DNA of 64,000 bases from Gonatopus flavifemur (GCA_018340375.1 JAFFJZ010000004.1:20744001-20808000); one strand, 5' to 3'; counted from the stretch's first letter, positions 44,831 to 57,319 are shown. A program made the numbers and translations. Notes: a model not told the origin generated them from the sequence alone.

Positions 44831-46269
44831 TGGGAAGTGCTTTCCCCGATTGCTTTCAATTATTTTTGAGTATTAATTGTATATATTTTTCAATACGTTT
44901 TGATTTTTCTTATATGAGAATGAGGCAGAAAATGAATTGAAGAAAGTTATTTGTCGAAAGAATTATTTATGTTAGATGTGTTTTTGATTGATTCATTCAT
45001 TATCGTAAATGCCTATTTTCACTCATTGAAATAAAATATTAATTTTGATCTCAGGTTATTGTTACATTTTCAATTCTCGAAATATAACTTTTGTTCTTGA
45101 AAACCCCGTCTTTTTCCTTCTTTTTCAAATCAACTGAAAACTCCCAATATGATTTTCCGAAAAATTCTATTTTTATTTCAATTTTTGTTGATTCATACAA
45201 AAATAAACAATTTCAATCTTATTTTTTGAATTTTTGATTTTAATGATTCGTTGAAGAAGGACACTTAAACCCATCCCGTGAAATTTTTCAGATTTTTCTA
45301 CGGTTATTTTGGCAGGCAGAAACAAATATGATTCCTGTTTAGTCAAATATCATGCCAAAAAACATCTTAAGGATGGATTACATAGATTTTGAAAATAATA
45401 CATCGCTGATGGCCCGTGATTCAAAATATGATCCATGGCACAATAAAACTACTGAAGATAAGTTCGAATGACTCTGATCCGAATGTTTTCATGAATATTG
45501 AGGAAGATATTTTTTTATTCATCTTCATTTATATATGGTTTCAATCTCTAATGGATAAATTAATGGATTTTAATTTTGATGTAACTTTCGAAGGAAGCTC
45601 TGAATCGATTTGAAATTTTGCAGGAGTATTTGTTTGATCATTAAGAATCGTTTCGGAGATTTTCGGGAATTTTTCATTATTTTAAAAATAGGTGTAATAC
45701 ATCCTTAAGCTTGGAAGGTAAATCTTAAAAACTTTGAATAAGAATTATGTATTGAAAACACTTTCCGACTTTTTGTAAATTCGTAGCAATTCAAGGGGTA
45801 CCACTTTGAAATTTTCATGAAATATCGAGATAGTCTTCCTTAGCTTCAAGTAGTTATTGTGGCTACGAAAATAATGAGCTGTGGGTTACAAATCGATATA
45901 TGAAATTTGTGTAATTGCTTGAAGACACGCAAAAAAATTACTCGTCATATTCACCATAATTTGGGATAAAATTTGAGACGGGGAGTAGAATTTTAGAGTA
46001 TAATTTACTGCAACTGCCATTGAATCTACTCTAATTTAGTTAGAATTACCACAATTTGTTTTAAATGTTAATTGAAATTCTACCTGTCCCAGAATTCACC
46101 ACAAATTTTTTCCCGTGAACAATGGTGATTTTGAAATAAGGCAGGAAATAGAAAATTTTTCTCATTCTTGCAAAATTTCATTCACATTTTCTACACCTTC
46201 TTCTCAACTCTTCTGTTTCTTTTCCTCAAATTATGTAATAAGCAACGGAAGATACCTACAAACACAGAT

Positions 46270-46890
46270 GGCCTTGAAGACATGTGCAAGATATCTTTAC
46301 GAAGACATTTTTTAGATACACCGAAAAGATGTTTTTTAGATATCTAAATGGTGTCATAAAAGAGATATCTTCAAAATATATCGAAATGATATCTTTCAGA
46401 CATCTTCAAGAAATGTCAGGAACTTGTCTTTGGGGTATTTCTGAAAGATATATTTCAGATGTCGAATGAGCATATTCTAAAAGATATCTTGAAACAGTTT
46501 CTAAATGATATCTGTTACACATCTCAAAAATCGTCCAAGTAAGAAGGACAAAAGTCACGCGATGTTCCTTTTTCAGAACTCATTAGTGATCCTTTTGTGT
46601 TGTCTGGGATGTCTTAATGATTTCAAAAAGATGTCTTAAATACATCTAAAATATATCTCGAAGATATTCAAAACGTATCTTGGAAAAATCAAAAACATAT
46701 CTTGGAGCCATTTAAAAGATGTCTTCCACGAATCTAAAACATATCTTTTGCAAGACCTTTTTTGAGATACCTAAAAGTTGTTGAAATTTGTTGCATAAGA
46801 TATCTTCACGAAAGTCTTCCTAGACATCTTCCATGATTTTAAGACATCTTTTAGATACTAATAGATATCTTTTGTTTGTTGGGTATTATG
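46270..46890. repeat. Second AGATATCT array, split by a short insert
   Basis: AAGATATCTTTACGAAGAC, GAAATGATATCTTTCAGAC and AAAAGATATCTTG words from 46280 to 46525. About 75 bp of other text follows (46535-46610, AAGTAAGAAGGACAAAAG ... TGTTGTCTGGGATG), then more words to about 46885. The TGTTGTCTGGG edge resembles the AGCAC-type terminus. Confidence 0.6.
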
Positions 46891-47483
46891 CAAATTTCAT
46901 GAGGATGTAGAGTTGCACGATTTTTTTTGGGTATCGATAGTTATCAAAGGAACTTTATCAAGTTTATGTTGAATTTTATCAAATATTGATAAAAACTTTA
47001 TAAAAATTGTATATAAAATATCGATATCGTGAAATATCGTGAATCTCTACGAGGATGAGGAAATGAACTAGACAAAATCCCTGTTTGTAGAGATCTCTCG
47101 AGTTCTATTAGAAGGAGTTCATAATTAGTATCAAGAGAGTCATTGACGGACTAAAATCATGTGTTTACGCGTTTCCAACATCCGACAAATGTTTGTTGGG
47201 CGTAAAGCTAATCTACAGATATTTGAAGACTCATTCCACGTTCTTTGGCCATAAATCCATCTAAAATAAATTGGAGATTTTATTTATGATCTTCATAGTT
47301 ATCAATTTATTCAAATATTTTAGGATATTATAAGGTGAAGAAGAATATACATTTCCAAAAGAAATATGATATTTTATTTTTTCACATCTCTGACTTGGGT
47401 AAATATCCTTCACATTTTCCAATTTTTTCCTCTCCTCCCTTGGACAACAAATGAAGGCCGGCGACAGTAAATCGTCGATCGTA

Positions 47484-47956
47484 TCATGAATAGAAGGTAT
47501 TTCCTGGTTTTCGGCAACGTTTCAACGTCGGATCGAGTACAGATAACGTTGCTTGTTGCCAAGGACAGGGACAACCTCCTTGCTCGTTTTTTCCACCACT
47601 GTCATCCGAATGGAACATTTCTCCCGCGTTTTCACTACTACGCGAATCCAAATTCCATGTCATTCGATTCCCATCGGATCCTGCTTATACAGAGAAATTC
47701 ATTATAAAATCAAATATATATTAAAAAAAGGAATGATCCTCTGTGTTCGTTTGTATGAACATTTTCAGGAGGAAGATTTTATAATACGTGAAACGCGATA
47801 CCAAGCACATAAGAGAGAAAGATCGGAATTCATCAAAGCTACGGTTGGAAATTGAATGAGGAAATAATCCTCGAATAATACCGTCAATATTGTCGTCGTA
47901 TTTCTCGTTGATCATCTCGTCATAGCTGTTGATGTTGTCACCGCTCACGTCGATCT
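47484..47956 (-). CDS. Two possible exons of an unidentified minus-strand gene
   Basis: Exon A (47956-47843) follows a good acceptor (ACTTTCGTTTAG) and encodes an acidic stretch (GDNINSYDEMINEKYDDNID). Exon B (47680-47484) follows ATAAGCAG and encodes MTWNLDSRSSENAGEMFHSD, then CPCPWQQATLSVLDPTLKRC, ending in TGA. The phases are compatible if A ends at a weak donor (ACC|GTAGCT). The codon choice and lower AT content look more gene-like than the flanks. I do not recognise the protein. It could belong to the receptor gene at 39.1 kb, to another gene, or be chance. Confidence 0.28.
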
Positions 47957-48499
47957 CTAAACGAAAGTAAAGTATCGATAGAGTTTATTTGGTTCAATCA
48001 TTTTCATTGTTTTTACGTTTTTCTCTTCGTATCTCAATGAGGGATAAAATCCCATTAGCGAATTGGAACTCTGAATAGGATTCAATGGGATGTCAAAGGA
48101 AAGGTATTCATTCTGATTGTGAGGTGATTAATTATTTTCACCCTTCTCTTGGACAGAGAGCGCGTAAGAGTCAAACAGTCCATGGATGTCATAATGCCTG
48201 GAGCCTCTTCTAATTAGAGTCGAGAAATTTAGTACCCTCGTCAGTTCATTCTTTTTCCCTACAGTCCATCCCTTTTCCCATCGACTTTTAGTTCTACTAA
48301 CGGGACAACTCTGTTCACGGACATTGAGAACCAGTGAGGCATTCTACAACTTCTTCGGAAGGAAAAGAAAACGCAATTCCAAGGGTCATCTCATTTACCC
48401 AAAGATAGCAATTATTCTCGTAAGCGAAATTTTCAAGCTCATACATCGATTCTTACCAAATGACATTGAAATTAGACAAAAGTCTGATTGAATCCTATC

Positions 48500-48790
48500 C
48501 GGCGATTCCCAGATAATATTGCCTGCACGCAAAACTTGAGACCGTTACGCACGCGGTAATTTGCGTGTGATTTGCGTGCAACCCACCTGTGATCCATACT
48601 ATTACTCGCAAATCGCGTGCAATGATCTGGTGCACATCTTGTGTTAATTCTTCACGAATTCACGCTCACATCATTTGCAAAAGCCTGTGGATTGAGGGTG
48701 ATTATCTGAGAGTGAAATGATTCGATATTACGTGAAGATTTTACGCGCAAGTTGCGTGCAATCGGGAGAAACTTGTTGAGTGAAAAACAT
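48500..48790. repeat. GCACGCAAA/TTTGCGTGC array
   Basis: CCTGCACGCAAAACTTGAG, GCACGCGGTAATTTGCGTG and TTACGCGCAAGTTGCGTGC words lie between CCCAGATAATATTG and AATCGGGAGAAAC. Similar GCGC-rich arrays occur at 59040-59335 and 60425-60590. Confidence 0.55.
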
Positions 48791-49040
48791 ATGTATATAT
48801 TGGGGTGAATTGAAATGTATTTCTAGAATGCACTTATTGAAATAACTTGCAAAAAAGAAGCAAAAACAAAATACAGTACGGTTGCGAATAATTGATATGC
48901 GTAATGGAGATTTGAAATTGATTTTTTGTTGTAGAAGAGAATATGTCATCGATTGTTCAAAAAAGAATTATTGTTTGAACCATTTATCGACAAAAAAAAA
49001 GCAACAAAGAATTAACAATGTTTTATTATTCTCTTTCACT

Positions 49041-49258
49041 ACCCAAGTAACACAAGAACTTCTCAAATATGCTATGATTATTTTGTGAATATGGAGAGAA
49101 TGTGTAAATAAGACTATTCTGGAGAAATCCTTAAAGATATTTTACGAAAGTGCATATCATATAATGATTCGAAACAGTCTCATTTGGAAGTTCTAAGGAT
49201 GTTCGTAGGATTCTCCAAACTTGTTCTTAGCATTTTGAATCTCTCGTGTTACTGGGGT
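49041..49258. mobile_element. 218-bp ACCCAAGTAACACAAGAACTT MITE (uninterrupted copy)
   Basis: ACCCAAGTAACACAAGAACT at the left and CTCGTGTTACTGGGGT at the right. The body aligns with the split copy at 5112-5976, including CGAAACAGTCTCATTTGGAAG and TTCTCCAAAC. Non-coding. Confidence 0.8.
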
Positions 49259-49454
49259 ATGTACTGTTCCACATCTCTATCGTGAATTAGTTTCCCATTC
49301 AGTGCAGTAGTTTTATACTGACGGGAATTTGAATTTTAATAAAATTGTTTTGAATACTTCTACAATATTCGTGGCGAATATTCTGAGAATATTTCAAACA
49401 GTCTCATTCAAATCTTCTGAGAATATGAGTAGAGTATATTCGCACGTAATAAGA

Positions 49455-49849
49455 ACCCAAGCGGCAACAGAAGTTCAAAGTATATACGAAATAGAAACGT
49501 TCGTAGAATGTACTAATGAGATACGAAGAACATATAATGAACGTTCATAGGATATTCGAATGAGACTGTTTCAAATGTACTTAGAATGTACATAGTACAT
49601 TCGAAATGTACGATATTCATTCAATCGACGTTCGATTAACGTCCCGTCGTATATTCGATTACATACGTTCGATGAATATGCATAGCACCTATGAAACGGT
49701 CTCATTGGAATATGCATAGAACATATTTCGAATATTCGAAGAACGTTCATAGTATATTCTGGTGCTATTTGGGAATCTCTATAGAATATTCGAATATCCT
49801 CAACGTATATTCTTAAAACGTTCTCAGAATGTGCGTATGCTACTTGGGT
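49455..49849. mobile_element. About 395-bp element of GAATATTC/CGTTCATAG words, CCCAAG..CTTGGG ends
   Basis: Ends ACCCAAGCGGCAACAGAAG and ATGCTACTTGGGT; the interior is AACGTTCATAG, GAATATTCGAA and TACATTCG words in both orientations. Longer relative of 22311-22418. Confidence 0.65.
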
Positions 49850-50652
49850 GAGGATGGGTAGTCCAAAAGGTTGGAGTGAAACCAAACATAGTCTGAGTAT
49901 GACTTTTATCAATTCTTATTGTAACAATTACACAACGTTAAAATTGTTCATCGATCTTCAGTTTTTTTTCACAACAAGAAGTCAGAAGTTTTCAAATTCG
50001 GAAGAAAGAAAAATTCAAAGAAAGCGGAAATGGAATGGTTACAAAATTAGGATACTTCAGAAAAATTTTGAAAAATAAATTTTGTCGTTTTTTCGACAGA
50101 AAATGAAAAATAATAGGTGATATATTAATCGAAATGCTAAGAAAACAATGATGTAATGTAAGAAAGTCAGTTGTGACGTTTCAGCTTTTTCAAAATTTGT
50201 GGAATGACAAAACTTGTTATTTCCATTTCATCATGTCATGAACAGTATGTTAAATTGAAGAGCTTTGCACTGTCTTGGTTTTCTCTGGAAATTCGCCTCT
50301 TCTCATCTTGGAAAATGATGTTGAATTCAAAAGTGTGAAACGCAGTGTTCTTTAAATATCTGAATTAGTCGAGAAATTAAAAATCTTTGTACCATAAAAA
50401 CCTCGCCATGAGAGTACAGAGTCCGTTAAGAATTTTGTCATAACTTCATTTGGATTCTCAAGTTTTCAAACTCAGCTTCAAATTCTTTATTGCAAACTAT
50501 CGGAAGAAGGAATATTTGTTAATGAGTGCTTCAAGTGGTAATTTACTGTATCAACTGAAATGTTAGCTGTTTGCAATGTCTCAGATACATCACAAGAGAA
50601 ATATTACGACGAAATGTTCTAGAAATAATTTGGAAATATTGTATGAAATGTA

Positions 50653-51458
50653 GGGGAGAGTCACCGGTTATGGAACACGTTTTGTTTCACAGCCATAACT
50701 TTTTTGTGAGTCGATATAATCCGCCCAACAATGTACCATTTCAAAGGTGCCCCGTGAGACTTGTCTTGATCTCGCTGATAAGGAAAATTTTACAACCATC
50801 TTTTTAAGATGTTGATTATTCGTGAAAATAAGAAACGTCGCCGGTTATGGAAGACTCACGAAAATCAGTGCATATCGCTAAAAAATCAGCTGGGAACGGG
50901 AAAATATAAAGCAAAACCATCAAGAATTCAATAATTATCAATATTTACTTGTTCCGTGACTAGTTCACGATGGGTCAAACCGTGGCCAAAAGTTCAAGGC
51001 GTTGTGAGGCATTTGCTGATTTATATGAAACCCTGTATCTAGAGGTTTTTTTGGTCACTGATTACTCAATCCATGGTCAGATTTTGCAGATTCGAGATAG
51101 TGGATCCAGTGTGGCGGATTCGAATCTCAAAATTCACCAAATACCCTTTAAACTGTGCATTCAAATTTTGTCAAAGTTGATAAAGACAACCGAAGACAAT
51201 AGGCGAAGTTTTGGATTGGGACGTATTGAAATCTCCATCCATTTGAACACGTTATCAACAGAGACAAAATAATGCTCACAATCGATTGAGTTCGAAAACA
51301 CAAGAAATTTCATGAAAAAAATGTTATCAATGATCTGAAAATTTCAACAAACATGTATCAGACTTTTTTTTAAAGAAAAGTCAATTTTCTATCATAATTA
51401 TGTCACACATACGCTTTATACATATAAAATTGACTGTCCCATAACCGCGACCCTAGCG
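50653..51458. mobile_element. Possible 0.8-kb element, CACCGGTTATGG ... CCATAACCGCGACCC ends
   Basis: The left edge TAGGGGAGAGTCACCGGTTATGG and right edge CCCATAACCGCGACCCTAG are inverted with mismatches; GTCGCCGGTTATGG recurs internally at about 50833. One open frame (50970-51272) starts MGQTVAKSSRRCEAF, but nothing in it is recognisable. May be a decayed DNA transposon. Confidence 0.45.
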
Positions 51459-52534
51459 ATTTTGGTTTTACCGGAAGATGACCAAAAATTTTTGGTCAGT
51501 TTGTGACTTTTTCCGACCAAAACATAACCAAGAAGGTACCATCCGGGAAGGAAGGATTGTCCTCGGTTAGATTTCGGTAATTTTGTGGATTTACACCGCA
51601 GAAACTCGATTAGCGGAATAAATCAGGTTGGTTGAAATGAGGCTCGTTTTTGGATCGGATGAACAAGAAATACCACATATCTGAGAAATCGCGTTGGTAA
51701 AATTGCGGTCACTGTGACGACAAGATCTGGGGGAGTACTAGAAGTTGAGAATTTTTCATTGGTTAGAGTTTGGTCAGTTTTTGGGAAGAGATAAATAAAT
51801 TAGCGAAGAAAAGGGGAATCAAATTGGTCGGTTTACGGTTGCTTTCTGGTGGCAGAGCGAGAATTCACCTATTGTCGCATCCTACCCATTGCTTAACATT
51901 CGGTTACTTTGTGGTCCTGATACAGCCTTTCGACCAAAATACGAAAATGACTTCCATGGTCAATTCTCGGCTATTTTATGGTTGGAAACCAAGAACTAAC
52001 CGAATATTGCGAATTCTCCATTGATTGGTGTTTGGACAGTCTTTGGAACGAAATATCGAAATTATCACAGAGGAAAAGGAAGGTTGTGGTTGGTTTTCGG
52101 TTGCTTTCCGGTTGGAAACCAAGAACTTACCGCATGTTGAGGATGCTTCATTGGTTAGCATTTGGTAAGTTTTCTGGAACGATATGATGGAATTACCACG
52201 AAAAGGAGGAATCGATTCAGTGGGTTTTCGGTTACTTTCCGGTCGAAAGCCAAGAACGTACCAAATATCTGTTGCTAATCATTGGTTAACATTCGGTTAG
52301 CTCTTGGACCTGATCAATCCTTTTGACCGAAATACGAGAATGATTCTCATGGGCAATTCTCGGTTGGTTTATGGTTGACAACCAAGAACTAACCGAATGT
52401 TGAGAATGCTTCATTGGTTAGCATGGGGTTAGTTCCTGGAACGAAATGACGAAATTACCATGGATGGGAGAAATCAATTTGGTACTTTATGCGGTTACTT
52501 TCTGGTTGAAAACCAAAAACTGACCGAATATCTG

Positions 52535-54028
52535 CACGGAAAAAAATGATATAGTTAGGATAACTGAAAGCAATTGGCTATTGACGGGTTGGTTGTGAGA
52601 ACTATTCGTTTAGGCGAGACAACTTTTGTATGGTCACTGAATCTCGATAGATTTGGTTATGGTATTCATATAATATGGTAAGACTTGTTCGGTTATGATA
52701 ACCAAATGGTTGGTTATAGTAATCAAATTAATTTCGCCATCTCAATGTGGATTCATTTATGAGATTTTCAGCTGTTTTTATAAATTTGATTAGAAATAAA
52801 GAAGACATCCCGTAGGAAAAACTTCTTAGACGTGTTCTTAGACTTTTTCTGGGATAAAATCTACATGGAGAAAACTGCAGTTCAGGAATATAGTAATCTT
52901 TAATAGAAAATTGGGGAGTATTTCTTAAAATCTGTGAATATTTGTTAAGATCTGAGAGTATTTCTTGAGTTTGTATGTGAGTTACATACCTAATTAAATT
53001 ATAGTGTAGTTCTGATTGCAATCATTGGAATATTTCTAAACCAACATTATCACCTCACATGAGAAAAGTAAAGCTGGAATATACTTCTTTGTGAATTGAA
53101 AATTTGTATTCATGAATATCATTTATGGAAAATGTGAAAGAAAACCTGTCTTTGTATTTTAATACCCTGAGTTCTTTTAAGGAACCTGAATGAATTTGAT
53201 TTGTAATTGCAAATAGAAAATCAACGTGTTCATGATTATTCCAAAGCAATATTCCTTGATACAAACGTTTCATTGGCTCAACTGTTTGTGCCGTTTGTGG
53301 TTTCGGTTTCAACCTAATTTAAACTTCACTCGACACATTTTGTTGAACGTAATTATTATACAAAAACAATCCAAGTCTCAATGTTGGAGTTTAAAGAATT
53401 ATTTTTCACCAGAAACTATGCATTACGAAGTGTAATATTCAATGAAACGAAATCATCACTTGAGATTCTGATTTTTTTGCGCAATATGTATTATATTATG
53501 CACAGCAATCATATACGGTAGTATAGGCGCGTGGTTAGGGTGCGTTAGGCTCTAGATAGGTAGAATTAGGTAGGTGTAGGCAGGTTCGAATCCCGGTATC
53601 GACACGATCAATTTGACCAACACTTCACGATTGTGTCTTCGATCACTGTGAAGTTTCTATAATCAACCGAAATCACGTTGAAAAATTTTTTCTATTTCAA
53701 CGTGAATAAATATTTTCACTTTATTTTTTTTCTGATTCATTATTCACCAACATTTATATATGAAAAAAAGCGAAACATTGAGGTTTTGCTGCGGAATCTC
53801 ATCACCACTCGTTTAGTCACCACAACCAAATGCTCGAGGGTGAATGAATGCTTCTAAAAGCGTTTGGTTTCCACAACCAACCGAAAGTTGTATCTTGAAC
53901 TAAGTGAGCCTATACTATTTTATTTGGTTCTCACAACCAAGCATTTGGCTGAGCCAAATATAGCCCAACGTATTTGGTTGCAGAAACCAAATTCCAGTGT
54001 AGCATAACCATACCTTTTTTTCCGTGTG
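52535..54028. mobile_element. CACGGAAAAAAATG element inserted in the 130-bp array
   Basis: Left GCACGGAAAAAAATGATATAG, right CCATACCTTTTTTTCCGTGTG. Near the edges GGTTGTGAGAACC and TGGTTGCAGAAACCAAAT words are arrayed. The middle (about 52730-53520) is mostly unique and includes an ATGGAGAAAACTGCAGTTC fragment of the 13272-13763 family and a SINE-like head (53524-53610). Confidence 0.5.
53524..53610 (+). repeat. tRNA-derived SINE-like head
   Basis: GGCGCGTGGTTAGGGTG (A-box) and CAGGTTCGAATCCCGG (B-box) about 60 bases apart, with the TAGGTAGAATTAGGTAGGTG middle typical of this family; a TCAATTTGACC tail follows. Confidence 0.6.
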
Positions 54029-54031
54029 TGC

Positions 54032-54250
54032 ACTGTTAAAAATTCCTGCATTAATTTTAATGTTTTTACTGGAAGTTTTTTTCAATTATGTACATGAATT
54101 CAGTTTCATGCACATTTTACATGAAATTTAATGTAAACTATAGCATAATCTATAGTCTTTTCATGTTTTTGTACATTAAATTTAATGCAGAATGTATATG
54201 AACCTAATTTCATGTACGTAATTGAAAAATACTTCTAGATATTTCTGACA
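54032..54250. mobile_element. CACTGTTAAAAATTCC MITE, about 220 bp
   Basis: Left CACTGTTAAAAATTCCTGC, right AGATATTTCTGACAGTG. The interior is TGTACATGAATTCAGTTTC, TTCATGTACG and TTTAATGTA inverted words. Same family as the 54750-57112 element. Confidence 0.65.
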
Positions 54251-54913
54251 GTGTGGTTATTCATTGGTCGAAATTTAGTTAGTCCTTGGGCCTGGTCCAT
54301 CCTTTTGACCACAATACGAGAATGGTTTCCATGGTCAATTCTCGGTTGCTTCATGGTTGAAACCCAAGAACTAACCGAATATTGCGATTTCTCCATTGAT
54401 TAGTGTTTGAGCAGTTTTTGGAACGAAATAACGAAATTATCGCAGAGGAAAAGGAAGGATGTGGTTGATTTTCAGTTGCTTTCTGGTTGGAAATCAAGAA
54501 CTTACTGCATTCTGAGGATGCTCCATTGGTTAGCATTTGGTAAGTTTTTGGAACGATATCGATTCGATCGGTTTCCGGTTACTTTCTAGTTGAAAGCAAA
54601 AAACTTACCGAATATCTGTTGCTATTCATTGTTTCAAATTTGGTTATTTGTCGGACTTGATCCATCCTTTTGCCCGATATACGAGAATGATTCCAATAGT
54701 CAATTCTCGGTTGCTTTATGGTTGGGAACCAAGAACTAACCGAATCTTCACTGTTAAACATTTCCGCATGAATTTCAATGTAAATCTACTGGAAGTTTTT
54801 TTCAAGTACGTAACTGAAAATTCATGTACAGGTTCCACAAATTTCAAGTCTACAAACACTAAATTTAATGTACATGGATTTGAAATTTAATGTACGAATA
54901 CATGAAATTTGTA

Positions 54914-56235
54914 CGAGGTGTGTTCAAAAAGTAAGGTGACTTTTCAAATTTCGCGGGCAACGTACTTTCGATTATCGATTTTTTTGTTTTGTTATGTTGG
55001 CACACTCTTCCCGAACATCTGTACCAAGTTTCAAGTGTATAGCATTTTTTGTTTGGTTGTGAGAGGCGTAAAGGTTATAAGTGTTTTGCGTGCTCGGCGA
55101 TTTCTTGCTATCGAAAAATATGGATTAAAGGATTTGCATCAAATTTTGTGTAAAAAATAAAATAAAGTGCTCCGAAACACTTGAAATGTTGACAGTAGCA
55201 TACGGTGAAACTGTTCTGAGTAAAAAAAATGTTTACAAGTGGTAAAAACTCTTCCAAGATGGCCGGGAAGATGCCAATGACGAGCCTCGCTCTGGACGCC
55301 CAAGCACGTCAACAACTGATGAAAACGTTCAAGCAGTGAAGAAAATTGTTTTGGAAAATCGTCGAATCACTATCAGAGAAGTTGCTGAGGATGTTGGTTT
55401 ATCGCTTGGTTCGTGCCATGAAATTTTTTCTAACGTTTTGGGCATGAGACGTGTGTCAGCGAAGTTTGTTCCGAAATTGCTAAATTTTGACCAAAAGAAC
55501 CGTCGCATGAGCATCGCTCAAGAACTGTTGAATGACGTCAACGACGACCCAGATTTACTCAAAAGGGTCATAACTGGTGACGAATCATGGGTATATGGTT
55601 ATGATGTCGAAACCGAAGTCAAATCGTCCCAATGGAAGACCCCAGATGAGCCAAGACCGAAAAAAGCACGCTAAGTTCGATCAAATGTCAAAGTTTTGCT
55701 CACTGTTTTCTTCGATTACCATGGCGTGGTGCATCAGGAGTTCTTACCATATGGTCGTACGGTCAATAAACAGTATTATCTTGAAGTTATGCGCCGTTTG
55801 CGAGAAGCAATACGAAGAAAACGTCCAGAATTGTGGAAAAATAATTCATGGCTTTTGCATCACGATAATGCCCCTGCTCACTCATCTTTGCTTGTGAGAG
55901 ATTTTTTGGCCAAAAACAACACCACAATCATGCCTCAGCCACCATATTCACCGGATTTGGCCCCATGTGACTTTTTCTTGTTCCCAAAACTAAAAAGACC
56001 TATGAAAGGACGGAGATTTGCAACGATTGAAGAGATAAAGACTACATCGCTGGAAGAGCTCAAGGCTATACCGAAAAGTGCTTATGAGAAGTGCTTTGAG
56101 GATTGGAAAAACCGTTGGCATGAGTGTATTGTATCTGAGGGGGATGACTTTGAAGGGGACAACATAAATATTGATAAATAAATAAATATTTTTTCTTAAA
56201 AATACAAAGTCACCTTACTTTTTGAACACACCTCG
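54914..56235 (+). mobile_element. Second mariner element, 1322 bp, different subfamily
   Basis: Terminal inverted repeats of 30 bp (CGAGGTGTGTTCAAAAAGTA ...) at 54914-54943 and 56206-56235, perfectly matched, flanked by TA at 54912-54913 and 56236-56237. The TIR sequence shares only the CGAGG start with the mariner at 15.7 kb. Confidence 0.95.
55120..56181 (+). pseudogene. Mariner transposase (DD34D) with three in-frame stops
   Basis: One continuous frame from the ATG at 55120 to the TAA ending at 56181, about 353 codons, the usual mariner size. Three TAA codons interrupt it: 55126-55128 (codon 3), 55243-55245 (after VYKW) and 55672-55674 (after RPKKAR). No frameshift is seen. Landmarks: [25 protein letters not shown] (linker), REVAEDVGLSLGSCHEI (second HTH), ITGDESWVYGYD, HHDNAPAHSS and SPDLAPCDFFLFPK. 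The last two Asp are 34 residues apart. The copy is inactive by point mutation, while its TIRs remain perfect. Confidence 0.93.
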
Positions 56236-56657
56236 TATATGAATTTTCATTCGCGTTCCAGAAAAAAACCCCCAGTGAATTTTCTTAGAAACTCATTAAG
56301 GACCTAAAAATTAAGGACCTTGAAGCGACAGACGAAACATATGACATTTTTCGCATCCTTCTCTTATAAAATATGTAAGAATTACAAATTTCAAATATGT
56401 GATAATAAAATACATGCATGGGATTGCGCACTGTGAATGCACATTCTCATTCCATATATTGGTTCTGAAATATAGGGAGCCAAATTTTCTGGATTATAAC
56501 CTTCAATCGTAAGAATTTTTCATCGATCCCATAATGTTTCAGAACCACTATGAAATTAAAATCCTCAATCCCAAGCATGTATTTTATCATCGTATTCATA
56601 AAATTTTCATTTCTCACGTGGTTCACGAAAATATTTCGCGCAAAATTTTGTACCCTT

Positions 56658-56764
56658 CCCTAACAGAACCTAAAATTTGTGTACGTCCAGGAAACGTCCA
56701 AATACGTTTCTCAGACGTCCTTCGGAGGTTTCCTGGACGTACACACATTTTAGGTTCTGTTGGG
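56658..56764. mobile_element. 107-bp palindromic MITE, CCCTAACAGAACCTAAAATT
   Basis: CCCTAACAGAACCTAAAATT and TGTACGTCCAGGAAACGTCC on the left mirror GGTTTCCTGGACGTACACAC and ATTTTAGGTTCTGTTGGGG on the right. Confidence 0.75.
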
Positions 56765-57319
56765 GTTCAGTGTCGTTCAAGCACTCTCAACGACAAGACT
56801 CGTAGAGCGTAACCTAATGCGATTGAGAATAATAATTTCAAAATTTATAATCACAAAAAGATTACAATTGTTCAATTTATTCACTCAATTTCAAACATTA
56901 TTGATGGTGATATGTTATTTTCTCAAATCTCTATCGATTTAGTCTAAGTTAATTTTCAATGTACTGATACTTGAAATTGTGATTCAATTCCATATGATTT
57001 GAAAATTAATGTAATAATACTTGAATATCATTTCATGTACCTTCAAGTTGAAATTTCATGTACACTGGTACATTAAGAGTGCATTAAAATTCAAGAAATT
57101 TTTAACAGTGTTAATCAATGAGTAGCATGCGAGATTAGGTAAGTCCTCGGTTTTGAACCAGGAAGTAACCGAAAACTGACCACATCGATCTCTCCTATCT
57201 GTGGTAATTTCGCCATTCTATTACAAAAACTGCCCAAATGCTGCATGGTTTTCATAACCATAAAGCAACCGAGAATTGACCGTGGTAATCATTTTCGTAT
57301 TTTGGTCCTCCCTAAATCT

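Larger units (their letters stand above)
44252..47483. other. No gene seen; SINE-like head and AGATATCT arrays
   Basis: A tRNA-like segment (44371-44460), an AGATATCT array (44540-44830), about 1.4 kb of plain AT-rich sequence, a second array (46270-46890) and plain sequence again. Short open frames (45416-45613, 46115-46315) carry no recognisable domain. Confidence 0.5.
54750..57112. mobile_element. CACTGTTAAACATT element carrying a nested mariner
   Basis: Left end CACTGTTAAACATTTCCGC, right end AAGAAATTTTTAACAGTG. The ends and TTTAATGTAC/GTACATGAAA words match the shorter copy at 54032-54250. The extra length comes mainly from the mariner (54914-56235) and a further palindromic MITE (56658-56764). 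Confidence 0.7.
51471..57310. repeat. 130-bp tandem array (GGTTGGAAACCAAGAAC) broken by nested elements
   Basis: The unit, about 128-134 bp, contains CGGTTGCTTTCTGGTTGGAAACC, AACTAACCGAATATTG, TCCATTGGTTAGCATTTGG and TTTTGACCGAAATACGAGAATG. Copies are clear at 51980, 52108, 52238, 52369 and 52503, then at 54354, 54485, 54590 and 54718, with a last part at 57115-57305. The gaps are insertions: 52535-54250 (two elements) and 54750-57112 (one element with a mariner inside). The unit repeats the inverted words GGTT and AACC, like the other self-complementary arrays. Confidence 0.7.

Noticed and set aside
50970..51272. 100-codon open frame starting MGQTVAKSSRR
   Set aside because: Inside a possible decayed element; nothing recognisable, no support for expression. 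Kept only as a note under that element.
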